Origin: a virus
Direction: 5' to 3' (one strand)
DNA length: 63,128 nt
Virus record (IMG/VR): IMGVR_UViG_3300037346_000608
Span: 1 to 63,128 of that record
In this document: in pieces, positions 1 through 6,660 of the stretch
Layout of the letters: every line of letters begins with the position of its first letter
Numbering within the stretch: the stretch's first letter is position 1
Translations under genes and position numbers: made by a program
The notes under the pieces: model-generated
The model's input: the letters and a program-made list of their open reading frames with translations, nothing else
Databases searched by the model: none
What the model was told of the DNA's origin: nothing

Positions 1-13
1 TATCCCCACTTTT

Positions 14-214
14 CTAATCTTTTTGGAAAAAAATGTATCTTAAGTCTTTCCACATAAGATCACGAGTATAAATCATTCCTTTCTTTCTACCTTTCCAAAA
101 TAGAAGGCTTTGACTAAATGATTTTGCTCTTTCTTTGAATGTACGGTTATCCTTAAATTCAAATTTACTCTTTTCTTTCTTTTTAAAACTTAACATTTTT
201 TCTAAAATTTTCAA
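14..214 (-). CDS. hypothetical basic protein, 66 aa
   Basis: I do not recognise this protein. It is short and rich in lysine and aromatic residues, with no clear domain or membrane segment. Its start overlaps the end of the upstream cREC gene by about 30 bases, an arrangement seen elsewhere in this gene-dense window. The reading frame is compatible with a real small phage gene, but nothing else supports it. Confidence 0.5.
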   Translation of the reverse strand: MKILEKMLSFKKKEKSKFEFKDNRTFKERAKSFSQSLLFWKGRKKGMIYTRDLMWKDLRYIFFQKD

Positions 215-596
215 TTAAACCTTTAATGTTTTCTGCCCCTACTGGGTTAGCAGATTGAATTTTGTAATTTGGTATGTTTAACTTGTTATCTAAACAAAAT
301 TCAATTAACCATTTAGTACAATCAAATCCACTTAATGTTTCTCTTTTTAAGATACGAGCTTGTCTTTTACTCATACCTTTAAAAACTCTACCTTTTGCAA
401 CATCTTCACCTAAGTCATGATCAAAACAGATTAATGAAGGTAAGCCATTCTTTTCTATCCATTTGGTAAAATCATCATAACTCTTAACCCATATTATATT
501 AAATGCAGTTGGATTAATTTCAGCATCTATCATCCAAGTTAACCAAATGTTATCTTTTGGGTCTCTGATATCGTCTAACCATAATAATGTTTCCAT
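183..596 (-). CDS. cyclic-phosphate processing receiver-like (cREC) protein
   Basis: The 137-residue protein opens with LWLDDIRDP, has the central motif ICFDHDLGED and ends with SANPVGAENI. This matches the cREC family of stand-alone receiver-fold proteins, which are linked in the literature to RNA-repair and cyclic-phosphate-processing operons. The acidic pair near residue 8 and the FDHDLG aspartates would form the metal or phosphate site. An RNA ligase (33-34 kb) and a 2H phosphoesterase (42 kb) elsewhere in the window fit an RNA end-healing role. The family call is from motifs; the substrate is unknown. Confidence 0.75.
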   Translation of the reverse strand: METLLWLDDIRDPKDNIWLTWMIDAEINPTAFNIIWVKSYDDFTKWIEKNGLPSLICFDHDLGEDVAKGRVFKGMSKRQARILKRETLSGFDCTKWLIEFCLDNKLNIPNYKIQSANPVGAENIKGLIENFRKNVKF

Positions 597-610
597 ATAA
601 TAATAATAAC

Positions 611-642
611 AAAGGGATCAGCTTTTTGAAAGAGATCCCTTT
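611..642 (-). terminator. intrinsic terminator hairpin
   Basis: The arms AAAGGGATC and GATCCCTTT pair perfectly around a loop of about 13 bases. Read on the minus strand, the hairpin lies after the 0.7-1.6 kb gene and is followed by a T-rich stretch just before the cREC gene. It probably ends upstream transcription. Confidence 0.7.
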
Positions 643-675
643 ATTGTTATATAAAAAACCAGTAAAAAGTTTAAG

Positions 676-777
676 TTACTTAGAATTGTTTAGAACTGGG
701 TATGTTTTACCGTTGAATTCAAATTCTTTAAGGTTTTCTTCGATTGCTGTTGCACGTGCACCAAGAAATGCATTTCT
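676..777 (-). pseudogene. in-frame coding tail after the stop of the 778-1644 gene
   Basis: Directly after the TAA of the upstream gene, the same frame stays open for 33 codons. It encodes a coding-looking segment with AFLGARATAIEENL and EFEFNGKTYPV, then a real stop. I recall FxFNGKxYPV-type tails as common C-termini of phage proteins. There is no start codon of its own. It is therefore either a C-terminal part cut off by a nonsense mutation or a read-through extension. Confidence 0.55.
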
Positions 778-1644
778 TTATCTAACTTCGTATTCATCCA
801 TCCTATCCCACATTCCAGGATATTCTTTTTTGAAGTCTTCTCCATATACTTCATCCCAGATTCTAGCTAATTCACGACGATCTATATTAGGACGATTCTT
901 TAGAATTTTTGCAACTTTAGGATATTCATTAATGAATTTTTCGCCATATAGGTCAAACCAATGATCATGAATAGATTTGCTAATACCTTCACCTTCATTA
1001 ACATCAGATTCATGAACAAATTGAGATTCAATATTAACGATTTCTCCTGATCTTAATTTAACAGTTGCTATATCACCATCATCATCAATAAGTTCTACTT
1101 TTTCTCCTTTTTTAACATTATAAAATTTATTTCCAATTTTAGAATCTTCAACTTCGGTATTTTTTGTAATTTTATACATGCCTTTCTTTTCGCTAACGAC
1201 TTCTTCATAAACTACTGAATCATATACACTCTTTAACCATTTCAAAAGTTCTTTAATACTACCAGTGTTAGCAATGTCAGCGTTATCCTTTTTAAATTCT
1301 TTTACAAAATCTTTAAAGTTTTTTGCTTCTCTTGCTAATAGATCAATTTCTGACATAGCACCTTCAAAGATAGTATTATTTTCAGATATTACCAATTCAA
1401 TAAAACGATCTTTACCTGCAACTGCAGTATTGAGTTCTTGTTCAAATTTATTCTTTTCTACTGTAAGATCCTTAAGTCTTTGTAAGAATGATGTCTCGGC
1501 TTCTTTATCTCCACTTGCTTTAGCAGCTTTCCAGTTGGTAACCATTTCAGCCATACTGTTAATTACTCGAGTACGATCTTTTTCAATTTTTTCAATTGAA
1601 CGAGATTCATTAATAAACTCTTCGTAAAGTTTAATGTGTTTCAT
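778..1644 (-). CDS. leader-bearing (putatively capsid-targeted) coiled-coil protein, 288 aa
   Basis: The N-terminus MKHIKLYEEFINES matches the leader shared by about twelve proteins here and resembles the T4 capsid-targeting peptide. FINE|S would be the predicted prohead-protease cut. Residues 15 to about 100 are charged and probably coiled coil. A stretch around residues 155-210 (KGMYKITKNTEVED to GEIVNIES) looks like an SH3-type barrel. The C-terminal 65 residues contain two related segments, LYGEKFINEYP and VYGEDFKKEYP. The function is unknown; packaging in the head is inferred. An in-frame coding segment follows its stop. Confidence 0.8.
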   Translation of the reverse strand: MKHIKLYEEFINESRSIEKIEKDRTRVINSMAEMVTNWKAAKASGDKEAETSFLQRLKDLTVEKNKFEQELNTAVAGKDRFIELVISENNTIFEGAMSEIDLLAREAKNFKDFVKEFKKDNADIANTGSIKELLKWLKSVYDSVVYEEVVSEKKGMYKITKNTEVEDSKIGNKFYNVKKGEKVELIDDDGDIATVKLRSGEIVNIESQFVHESDVNEGEGISKSIHDHWFDLYGEKFINEYPKVAKILKNRPNIDRRELARIWDEVYGEDFKKEYPGMWDRMDEYEVR

Positions 1645-1759
1645 GTTTAGTTTATTTTTTTATAAATTGAGATATTTCCTTTTTGACTTTTATTATTTAG
1701 TTTTATGTGTTTCATTATTCACCATGCATTACTTGGTGCTGCTCCTTCTGTCATAGAAA

Positions 1760-1852
1760 CTATCTAAAGTAGTTAAGGTATGCATCAGTTAAGTCAGTAA
1801 TTACTGATTCATCGCTTTCGTTAAATTTATTAAATGTTGGTAAGTTTTTCAT
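1760..1852 (-). CDS. short leader-type peptide, 30 aa
   Basis: A 30-residue ORF starts MKNLPTFNKFNESDES and ends LTDAYLNYFR. The N-terminus matches the spacing of the capsid-targeting-like leader (aromatic, aromatic, then NE-S), but there is little cargo. It may be a leader fused to a lost gene or a very small packaged peptide. It sits between two full-length leader genes. Confidence 0.5.
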   Translation of the reverse strand: MKNLPTFNKFNESDESVITDLTDAYLNYFR

Positions 1853-1868
1853 ATTTTTTTGTTTTTTA

Positions 1869-2045
1869 TTAATCTAATTTATTTATTGCTTTCTGTGCAT
1901 CATCAACATACTTTTGAAATGTTTTTCTAATTCTGTTCTTTTTTGCTTCATTATTTGGAAGCGATGATATTATAGTGTTATCAAGTTCCCATATTTTACC
2001 TTCATGTTTATCGATAATATCTTGGTAATCTTCTCTACTTTTCTT
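1869..2045 (-). pseudogene. startless coding segment in frame with the upstream gene
   Basis: This 58-codon segment (begins KKSREDYQDIIDKHEG, ends YVDDAQKAINKLD) has normal coding composition but no ATG, GTG or TTG start. It is in the same frame as the 2058-2591 gene and separated from it by a TAG, three codons and a TAA. It looks like the detached C-terminal part of that gene, or a remnant of a neighbouring helical protein. Confidence 0.5.
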
Positions 2046-2057
2046 TTACACCTTGTT

Positions 2058-2591
2058 CTAAAGTTCCACCCCGTGGAACTTTAAGAGAACTCTCCGAAAG
2101 TCCTGTGGTGAATTAACCTCTTCTCCGTGTAATTTAATTGTTTCATCATTAAGATCAATATAAATTTCAGATCCTTGATGTTTCATATCAAGAATAATAG
2201 TATCATAATTCTTTCCAATTGCAGTACCACCACTAATATACTTACCGGTCTTTTCAGCCCAGCTTGCGGCCTTCTTAACCAGTGCAGTTGCATAAGATCC
2301 TTTTCTTTTTGCAAACTCTAAAATAGATGAAGGTACGCTCGCTGCTTCATCTAATTTAGATTCATTGGTTTCATTAATCTGTCCGCCGTGATTAAACTGG
2401 CCTAGATTAACCTCTACTGTATTATCCTTTTCATCTTTAAGTGTTAAGATGTAACCATCGTTTGCAGTTACTTCATATTGGCTTCCTATATAATGGATAG
2501 TTTTACCTACTGGGATTTTTTTAAAGTCGCTTGCTGTTATTTTCTGACCGTAGATCTTTTTAAAAGACTCAAATGTCTGTATATGTTTCAT
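2058..2591 (-). CDS. leader-bearing (putatively capsid-targeted) protein, 177 aa
   Basis: It starts MKHIQTFESFKKIYGQ, a variant of the shared leader. Residues 17-80 form a beta-rich stretch (GKTIHYIGSQYEVTANDG, then LGQFNHGGQ) that could be a small barrel. A second site NETNES near residue 78 resembles another protease cut. The C-terminal half is mixed alpha/beta without a family I can name. The stop codon lies inside a strong hairpin, and an in-frame coding segment follows. Confidence 0.75.
   Translation of the reverse strand: MKHIQTFESFKKIYGQKITASDFKKIPVGKTIHYIGSQYEVTANDGYILTLKDEKDNTVEVNLGQFNHGGQINETNESKLDEAASVPSSILEFAKRKGSYATALVKKAASWAEKTGKYISGGTAIGKNYDTIILDMKHQGSEIYIDLNDETIKLHGEEVNSPQDFRRVLLKFHGVEL
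2059..2083 (-). terminator. hairpin overlapping a stop codon
   Basis: Arms TAAAGTTCCAC and GTGGAACTTTA pair perfectly over 11 bases with a 3-base loop. The stem includes part of the stop codon of the 2058-2591 gene. No long T-run follows on the minus strand, so it may be a weak terminator or an RNA-stability element. Confidence 0.5.
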
Positions 2592-2608
2592 AATTTTTAT
2601 TTTATATA

Positions 2609-2908
2609 TTATGACAAATTCAATTGGGCTTTAATCTCATTAATATGTTTACATGTACCTCTGAATTTACCAGCAGGACATTCACACGTTAAAGTATTAT
2701 CTCTTTTAGTAATTGTGTAAGTATTACCTTTTGAACCATTGACCTTGAATTCTTCTATTTTAGTTTTCCAAGGATTGATATGTTCAACATCATCGAATGT
2801 AATATCATCTGCTACTGGTGTCCATCCTGGCATTAGATATCTTTGGCCATTAATTGTTGCAAAGCCTGGTCTAAATAAGTGCGCTATTGTATATTTCTTT
2901 TTTGTCAT
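2609..2908 (-). CDS. SWIM-type zinc-finger protein, 99 aa
   Basis: The C-terminal third carries CECPAGKFRGTCKH, the C-x-C-x(n)-C-x-H pattern of SWIM zinc fingers, which bind DNA or protein. The N-terminal part (LFRPGFATINGQRYLMPGW) is a small conserved-looking domain. It overlaps the upstream gene by 38 bases. A nucleic-acid-binding role is likely; the target is unknown. Confidence 0.75.
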   Translation of the reverse strand: MTKKKYTIAHLFRPGFATINGQRYLMPGWTPVADDITFDDVEHINPWKTKIEEFKVNGSKGNTYTITKRDNTLTCECPAGKFRGTCKHINEIKAQLNLS

Positions 2909-3200
2909 ATTCTTTAAATTTTTTAAAATCAGTAATATGAAAATATCCTACTCCTTTAAAAGTTTTGTCATAATGTTGTTGACATCTTACTGAAAAACTA
3001 CCATCTTTTCTTGGTTTAAAATTATTAAATTTAACAAATTCTGGAATAACAATTTTTAATATGTCAGATATTTCTTTTATTTGTTTTTTGAATTTTTCTT
3101 GAATTTCTTTGTTTAAATATTCATAACCATTATTATTTAATGTTAATTCAGGATATTTTTTCTGAAACATTATTAATTTATTATAATATTTATTTGTCAT
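2871..3200 (-). CDS. hypothetical protein, 109 aa
   Basis: I do not recognise this lysine-rich, mostly helical protein. It has no signal, membrane segment or metal motif apart from isolated Cys/His in VRCQQHYDK. Its end overlaps the SWIM gene, suggesting co-translation. Confidence 0.6.
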   Translation of the reverse strand: MTNKYYNKLIMFQKKYPELTLNNNGYEYLNKEIQEKFKKQIKEISDILKIVIPEFVKFNNFKPRKDGSFSVRCQQHYDKTFKGVGYFHITDFKKFKEYDKKEIYNSALI

Positions 3201-3211
3201 AATTAAAGTTT

Positions 3212-3721
3212 TTATTGTTTAATATAAGCCATTAATTGTCCATCAACTCTGGCTGTTCTGATTTGTAAAGTATCAGATAACTTTTCTTTATCACCTTTTT
3301 TCCAATCTAAATAACTGGTTTCCATCTCCAACTCAATGTATTCTTGTTTTAGAGATTCAATGAATTTAGTTATTAAAATATCTTTACCTTCATCTGTTAC
3401 ATAAGTTAATTCAGCCCCTTGTGCAACTTTTCTTAAATCCTCTTCTGAATAAACATCTTTCTGTTGTGATGCTTTGTAACCTAAAATCTTAACTTCATCT
3501 TCAACAATAACCATTGCAATATTTTTATTGATAGAATGATTTATTGTTCCTATTATTTTATAGGGTGTTTTACCATTAAGACCACTTATTAAAACATATA
3601 TAATCCATTGTGGTATTTTATAATTATCTTCCCAAGCAACATAGTAGTCATTCGGTTTTATTTCAGTGGTTTCATCTACTATAATTTTACCTTGTTCTGT
3701 TGTTATTACTTTGTGTTTCAT
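3212..3721 (-). CDS. hypothetical protein of flavobacterial type, 169 aa
   Basis: The protein begins MKHKVITTEQGKIIVDE and contains KIIGTINHSI and EEDLRKVAQGA. I have seen this architecture as an uncharacterised protein in Flavobacteria and their mobile elements, which supports the host assignment, but I cannot give a function. The leader before it carries the 47-base repeated hairpin found again at 4472-4518. Despite starting MKHK, it lacks the aromatic and E-S positions of the capsid-targeting leader. Confidence 0.7.
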   Translation of the reverse strand: MKHKVITTEQGKIIVDETTEIKPNDYYVAWEDNYKIPQWIIYVLISGLNGKTPYKIIGTINHSINKNIAMVIVEDEVKILGYKASQQKDVYSEEDLRKVAQGAELTYVTDEGKDILITKFIESLKQEYIELEMETSYLDWKKGDKEKLSDTLQIRTARVDGQLMAYIKQ

Positions 3722-3726
3722 AATTA

Positions 3727-3773
3727 TTTTTTATTTGTTAAAAACGCATAAACTTGCGTATATCTAGTAGTTA
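3727..3773. repeat. 47-base repeated leader element, copy A
   Basis: This stretch and 4472-4518 are almost identical (three or four differences). Each lies directly upstream of a minus-strand start codon. The core can fold with arms ACGCA and TGCGT, and on the minus strand a T-run follows the second arm. It could be a shared promoter/leader, an attenuator, or a mobile leader. Confidence 0.7.
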
Positions 3774-4001
3774 TAACTCATTTTGGAGAACCCTAATAAG
3801 ACGACTTTTTTTATCGAAAACAACATTTTCTTTAGATATAATTTTTACTTCACTAATTAATATTTTACAAGGCTCATCTAAATAAGAAATATATTCGGGG
3901 TCGCTTTCTAAAATCATTCCGACTTCACAATATTGTGGCTTAATGCCTTTAGGTTGAAAATAAACTGTATTCATATTTATTATTTTAATTTTTGATTCCA
4001 A
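3771..4001 (-). CDS. hypothetical protein, 76 aa
   Basis: Unrecognised small beta-rich protein (EVGMILESDPEYISYLDEPC, then ILISEVKIISKENVVFDKKS). The start overlaps the end of the next upstream gene by 22 bases. The conserved-looking register and tight packing argue for a real gene. Confidence 0.6.
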   Translation of the reverse strand: MESKIKIINMNTVYFQPKGIKPQYCEVGMILESDPEYISYLDEPCKILISEVKIISKENVVFDKKSRLIRVLQNEL

Positions 4002-4195
4002 AAAGGGTTTTTAAATTCACCATCTAAAAAATATACCCAAGAATGTCTTAAATCTTCTGTTTCGTTTTTATTCTCTAATTTTTTATTTTTAAAGTAATTA
4101 CGTATATTTTTAAAAAACGAGTTATAACACGTGCTATAATCAATAGCGGGTTCTGTGCTTTCCAAAAGTTTTGGTGCATTATTTAAGTCTGTCAT
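3980..4195 (-). CDS. hypothetical protein, 71 aa
   Basis: Unrecognised, highly charged protein with a C-terminal hydrophobic-aromatic tail (HSWVYFLDGEFKNPFWNQ). It is translationally coupled to the downstream gene by a short overlap. Confidence 0.55.
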   Translation of the reverse strand: MTDLNNAPKLLESTEPAIDYSTCYNSFFKNIRNYFKNKKLENKNETEDLRHSWVYFLDGEFKNPFWNQKLK

Positions 4196-4258
4196 AAATT
4201 TTAAGTTTTGTGTTATTTAATCCGCTACTTCTCATAGCACCATCCGTTATCGTTAATA

Positions 4259-4462
4259 TTAAACTAGGCTTACAACACGACCTCTTCCGCTTTCATACCA
4301 ATTTGCTATACTTCCCGCTTCTTCGATTTGTTTATTAGTCTCTGCTTCTACTTTTCTGTAAGTGTTTCTCATCTTTTGCTTATCCTCATCTGTTGGACAA
4401 TCATAAAAAGAATCTGTATCTATTAGTAATGTTTCTAGTTCTTCGTCTGTTAAGTTTTTCAT
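4259..4462 (-). CDS. hypothetical protein, 67 aa
   Basis: The likely start is the methionine of MKNLTDEELETLLIDTDSF. A longer frame exists upstream but it translates the repeated leader element and is unlikely to be coding. The protein is acidic and helical, with no known domain. It is preceded by copy B of the 47-base repeat. Confidence 0.6.
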   Translation of the reverse strand: MKNLTDEELETLLIDTDSFYDCPTDEDKQKMRNTYRKVEAETNKQIEEAGSIANWYESGRGRVVSLV

Positions 4463-4471
4463 AAGATTTGT

Positions 4472-4518
4472 TTTTTTATTTGTTAAAAACGCATAAAATT
4501 GTGTATATCTAGTAGTTA
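4472..4518. repeat. 47-base repeated leader element, copy B
   Basis: This is the second copy of the element at 3727-3773, again immediately upstream of a minus-strand start codon. The hairpin arms are ACGCA and TGTGT in this copy, so one pair has become G-U on the plus strand. Confidence 0.7.
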
Positions 4519-4528
4519 GCAAACATTG

Positions 4529-4823
4529 TTATTTTTCGTTTTCATAAGAGATTATCTCACTCTTAACTTCTTGCAAATAATCTAATTCAATAGCTTCAAA
4601 TTCGCTTCTATCTTCATTAAAATATTTCATTAAAGATAGTGTTGTACTTTTAATTTCTTCCAAAGAGATTAAGGCACACTCTTTCGATAGTGTTTTCCAA
4701 ATACCGCATCCGTGACCAGAATTAGTACAATTACCCTTTCTATATTCTTCCTCACAATCACCAAAGCAATTATCAGTTTTCTGAAATACTTTATAATATT
4801 TTGTTATATCACCTGTTACTCAT
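4529..4823 (-). pseudogene. cysteine-rich ORF with apparent frameshift near its start
   Basis: An ATG overlapping the upstream stop begins M-S-N-R and then stops. One base away, an open frame of about 95 codons follows with strong coding character: ITKYYKVFQKTDNCFGDC, then CTNSGHGCGIWKTLSKEC. A single-base indel after the third codon would join them. The Cys/His-rich core suggests metal binding. This is either a broken gene or a sequence error. Confidence 0.5.
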
Positions 4824-4941
4824 CTCTAAGTTGCTCTATTTCAACTTCCATTTCAACTAATTGCAATTCATAAATAGAACCTAAGATAGGATCTTCTACT
4901 AGGACTAATTGCTCTACTACTATTGTTTCTGTGTGTTTCAT
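4816..4941 (-). CDS. hypothetical acidic peptide, 41 aa
   Basis: A 41-residue ORF (MKHTETIVVEQLVLVEDPIL to VEIEQLRDE) starts next to the end of the prs-like remnant and overlaps the start of the Cys-rich ORF. It is predicted helical and strongly acidic. The function is unknown. Confidence 0.5.
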   Translation of the reverse strand: MKHTETIVVEQLVLVEDPILGSIYELQLVEMEVEIEQLRDE

Positions 4942-4942
4942 A

Positions 4943-5122
4943 TTAAAATACATTCATTTGTTTTACATTTGTTATAACACTGTATTCATCGTCAGCAACA
5001 TCTGTGTATGAATTGGTTGTGTATATTCCTTCTAAGTATTGGTTTAATTCTTTAAATCCTGTGCTGAAAATACCATGAGTAACTACAGAGTATACTTTAG
5101 CAGTTGGAATACTCCCTTTAAT
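4943..5122 (-). pseudogene. C-terminal remnant of a PRPP synthetase-like gene
   Basis: A startless 59-codon frame contains KVYSVVTHGIFSTGF, YLEGIYTTNSYTD and the terminal VKQMNVF. This pattern matches the C-terminal end of ribose-phosphate pyrophosphokinase, including the phage forms that accompany NAD+ salvage genes. The rest of the enzyme is absent. The fragment overlaps the end of the 5083-5397 gene in another frame. It is a truncated leftover of a lost prs gene. Confidence 0.65.
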
Positions 5123-5397
5123 TCATTTACAGCAGCCGATGTTACTCGACCTGAAGCACCACCTATATGCCATTCAATAATTTCATCTTCACTTAATCGG
5201 CGATACTCTTTCCAATCATAAATGGTAAAGACTTCACCATCTTCAGTTTCCATAACCCAATCAAAATTAACCTTATCTGAACCATCATTTTGTTCATATT
5301 GAGGTTCTCCTAAAATCTGTCTTAAGTCGGTGACTGATACTCTAATTGTGTCATTGTGGAAAGATGTTCCTTCTGATGTTTGTGTTGTTTGTTTCAT
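5083..5397 (-). CDS. hypothetical protein, 104 aa
   Basis: The protein contains VSVTDLRQILGEP and VNFDWVMETEDGEVFTIYDW, a compact alpha/beta arrangement that looks like a genuine small phage domain. I cannot name its family. Its last residues (ELKGVFQLLKYTL) are encoded by bases that in another frame encode the prs-like remnant. The natural C-terminus may therefore have been replaced by a recombination joint. Confidence 0.65.
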   Translation of the reverse strand: MKQTTQTSEGTSFHNDTIRVSVTDLRQILGEPQYEQNDGSDKVNFDWVMETEDGEVFTIYDWKEYRRLSEDEIIEWHIGGASGRVTSAAVNELKGVFQLLKYTL

Positions 5398-5402
5398 ATT
5401 TT

Positions 5403-5576
5403 CTATTTTAAAAGTTCTTCAATATCTTGGACTGCTAGCGAACATTCGTGAATTTCAGATCCACCCTCCTCAATTTCAGTATCTGCCAATTCATAAAGAC
5501 CACGAATCTCGCCTTCTAATTGTGGGTGTTCCTTAATCTTTTGTTTACAAAATTGTTGTAATTGTATAAGATTCAT
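5403..5576 (-). CDS. hypothetical protein, 57 aa
   Basis: A 57-residue ORF (MNLIQLQQFCKQKIKEHPQL to HECSLAVQDIEELLK) ends just before the 5397 start. Its own start touches the stop of the 5576-5830 gene. It is acidic and helical, with no recognised family. Spacing and coding composition support it. Confidence 0.6.
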   Translation of the reverse strand: MNLIQLQQFCKQKIKEHPQLEGEIRGLYELADTEIEEGGSEIHECSLAVQDIEELLK

Positions 5577-5830
5577 TATTTTTGATTTTTAAGTTGTGGC
5601 CAGTTATTTACCAAGAGTTGACATAATTCATAATCTTCTCTTTCTTGGAATAGGTAAAGAAATGATTCTGCTAATTCAAAAATATTAATGTCTTTGCTTA
5701 AATCTTTAGGTTCGCTGCCATGTAAAAGATCACTGATGTTGAGGTCGTTAACCATTTGGTCAGTTTGGATCTCATCCATAGTAATTATAAACTGATTTAA
5801 TGCACTTTTTGTAATGTATTTGAGTTCCAT
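5576..5830 (-). CDS. hypothetical protein, 84 aa
   Basis: Unrecognised acidic helical protein (LNISDLLHGSEPKDLSKDIN, then LYLFQEREDYELCQLLVNNW). It sits in a closely packed run whose promoter appears to be the repeated module upstream of 6029. Confidence 0.6.
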   Translation of the reverse strand: MELKYITKSALNQFIITMDEIQTDQMVNDLNISDLLHGSEPKDLSKDINIFELAESFLYLFQEREDYELCQLLVNNWPQLKNQK

Positions 5831-5831
5831 A

Positions 5832-6029
5832 TTATTTAGATTTTTGGAATGAAAATATGAATGATAAAAAACACATAGTTAAACATAGTGCAAAAAATAC
5901 CATTTCATTTAATGCATCTTCGAAGTAAAATAATTCTTGTAAGGTACCTTTTACAGTTAACATTGCGATTGTTAGTGTAACAATTGAAAGTAAAAGATAC
6001 TTAATGTTTAGTTTGAATTTAATTTCCAT
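5832..6029 (-). CDS. small membrane protein with two transmembrane segments, 65 aa
   Basis: Two hydrophobic segments are visible at about residues 10-27 and 43-61, with a short loop between and a basic C-terminus. It is the first gene after promoter module copy 1, as expected for an early gene. Small two-helix membrane proteins in this position are sometimes superinfection-immunity factors (T4 Imm is of this type), but there is no sequence match to justify that name. Confidence 0.65.
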   Translation of the reverse strand: MEIKFKLNIKYLLLSIVTLTIAMLTVKGTLQELFYFEDALNEMVFFALCLTMCFLSFIFSFQKSK

Positions 6030-6118
6030 ATTTCCATTGTTTTAATTATAATATAAATATAAAACATTTTTTTAGGATTTGAAACCATTTTGTGAACTTT
6101 TTTCTAAAAGTTATTAAC
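6030..6118 (-). promoter_or_regulatory. repeated promoter-like module, copy 1
   Basis: Read on the minus strand it has an A-rich GAAAAAAGTTCAC-like block, then about 40 bases, then ATATTTATATTATAATT just before the gene start. Closely similar modules occur at 6849, 34366, 36172 and 54171. The TATAAT-like core and the position upstream of genes suggest a phage early or middle promoter. Confidence 0.65.
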
Positions 6119-6120
6119 AA

Positions 6121-6237
6121 GCTGTAGACAAGACTCGAACCTGTATGATAGCTGTTCTATCTGGATAATCTTATCGAAAAGATACTTATTATACTTACTA
6201 ATTGTGTTTACCATTTCGCTACTAAATTAAAAATACT
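6121..6237 (-). tRNA. tRNA-like element with long insertion, anticodon unresolved
   Basis: On the minus strand a T-arm (ACAGG/CTTGT around TTCGAGT) lies at 6128-6144. A leucine-type D-arm (GCGAAATGGTAAACAC) lies near the 5' end, about 100 bases away. The two halves do not form a good acceptor stem, and the middle contains extra hairpin sequence instead of a simple anticodon arm. It may be a decayed or interrupted tRNA-Leu-like gene. Confidence 0.35.
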
Positions 6238-6338
6238 TTAGTCGTGAGGAACCCAGCTCTCACTTCTTACTAGATTCTTGTAGCTTACTTACCGCGGTTC
6301 AATCCGTTACTACTAGGGAGCCCAACATTGTATTTTTG

Positions 6339-6398
6339 TGGATAGCAAGGATTCGAACCTTGTGCCTGTACTTGTACGGCTTTAACCAAACCTACCCT
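6339..6398 (-). tRNA. miniature tRNA-like element, 60 nt
   Basis: A perfect T-arm (CAAGG/CCTTG around TTCGAAT) is followed by CTATCCA, which pairs with AGGGTAG at the 5' end except at the last pair. Only about 29 bases separate acceptor and T-stem instead of about 41, so the D-arm is minimal. I cannot place an anticodon loop with U33. It is a degenerate or D-arm-reduced tRNA. Confidence 0.4.
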
Positions 6399-6454
6399 GG
6401 ACCTGCAGATCCGTTATAAATGTTGCTTCAATCCTGATAAAAGCTTTGACCTAT

Positions 6455-6660
6455 GGTGGAGTCAAAAGGGATTCGAACCCTTATTCTACATTTACCTATG
6501 CTTTTCAAACTTGGTTTTAGTTGCTTTCCTTGCGCTCAGAAATAACTAATTTCCAGTATCGCCACGTGGAGGCGTTTGATTGATACCATGAGCTTCGTTA
6601 TTCTCCTTTCGGATATTCTTTCATACATTACTCTAGCCTTATCTTAAGTTGACTATTTCT
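6455..6660 (-). ncRNA. structured RNA ending in a tRNA 3' half with encoded CCA
   Basis: A perfect T-arm (AAGGG/CCCTT around TTCGAAT at 6466-6482) is followed by TTGACTCCACCA, a typical tRNA 3' end. The matching 5' acceptor strand is missing nearby. A TAGTCAA that pairs with TTGACT lies about 185 bases upstream at 6648-6654. The intervening RNA has several hairpins, including a GAAA-tetraloop and CGCC/GGCG arms. It could be an interrupted tRNA, an intron-bearing tRNA or an unrelated structured RNA. Confidence 0.35.

Noticed and set aside
587-964. Plus-strand ORFs of 60-160 codons (for example 587-964, 17243-17731, 57691-58110)
   Set aside because: Each lies antisense to a strong minus-strand gene and has the low-complexity, serine/isoleucine-rich look of a shadow frame. 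All recognisable domains are on the minus strand.
676-2060. Stop codon reassignment in this phage
   Set aside because: In-frame TAA and TAG are found only at two gene ends and in a tail-fibre relic. The large genes use TAA, TAG and TGA as normal ends, and none of the resolved tRNAs has a suppressor anticodon.
3212-3721. MKHK-starting protein as part of the capsid-targeting leader family
   Set aside because: The first residues resemble the leader but there is no aromatic pair with the right spacing and no E-[SAGK] site.
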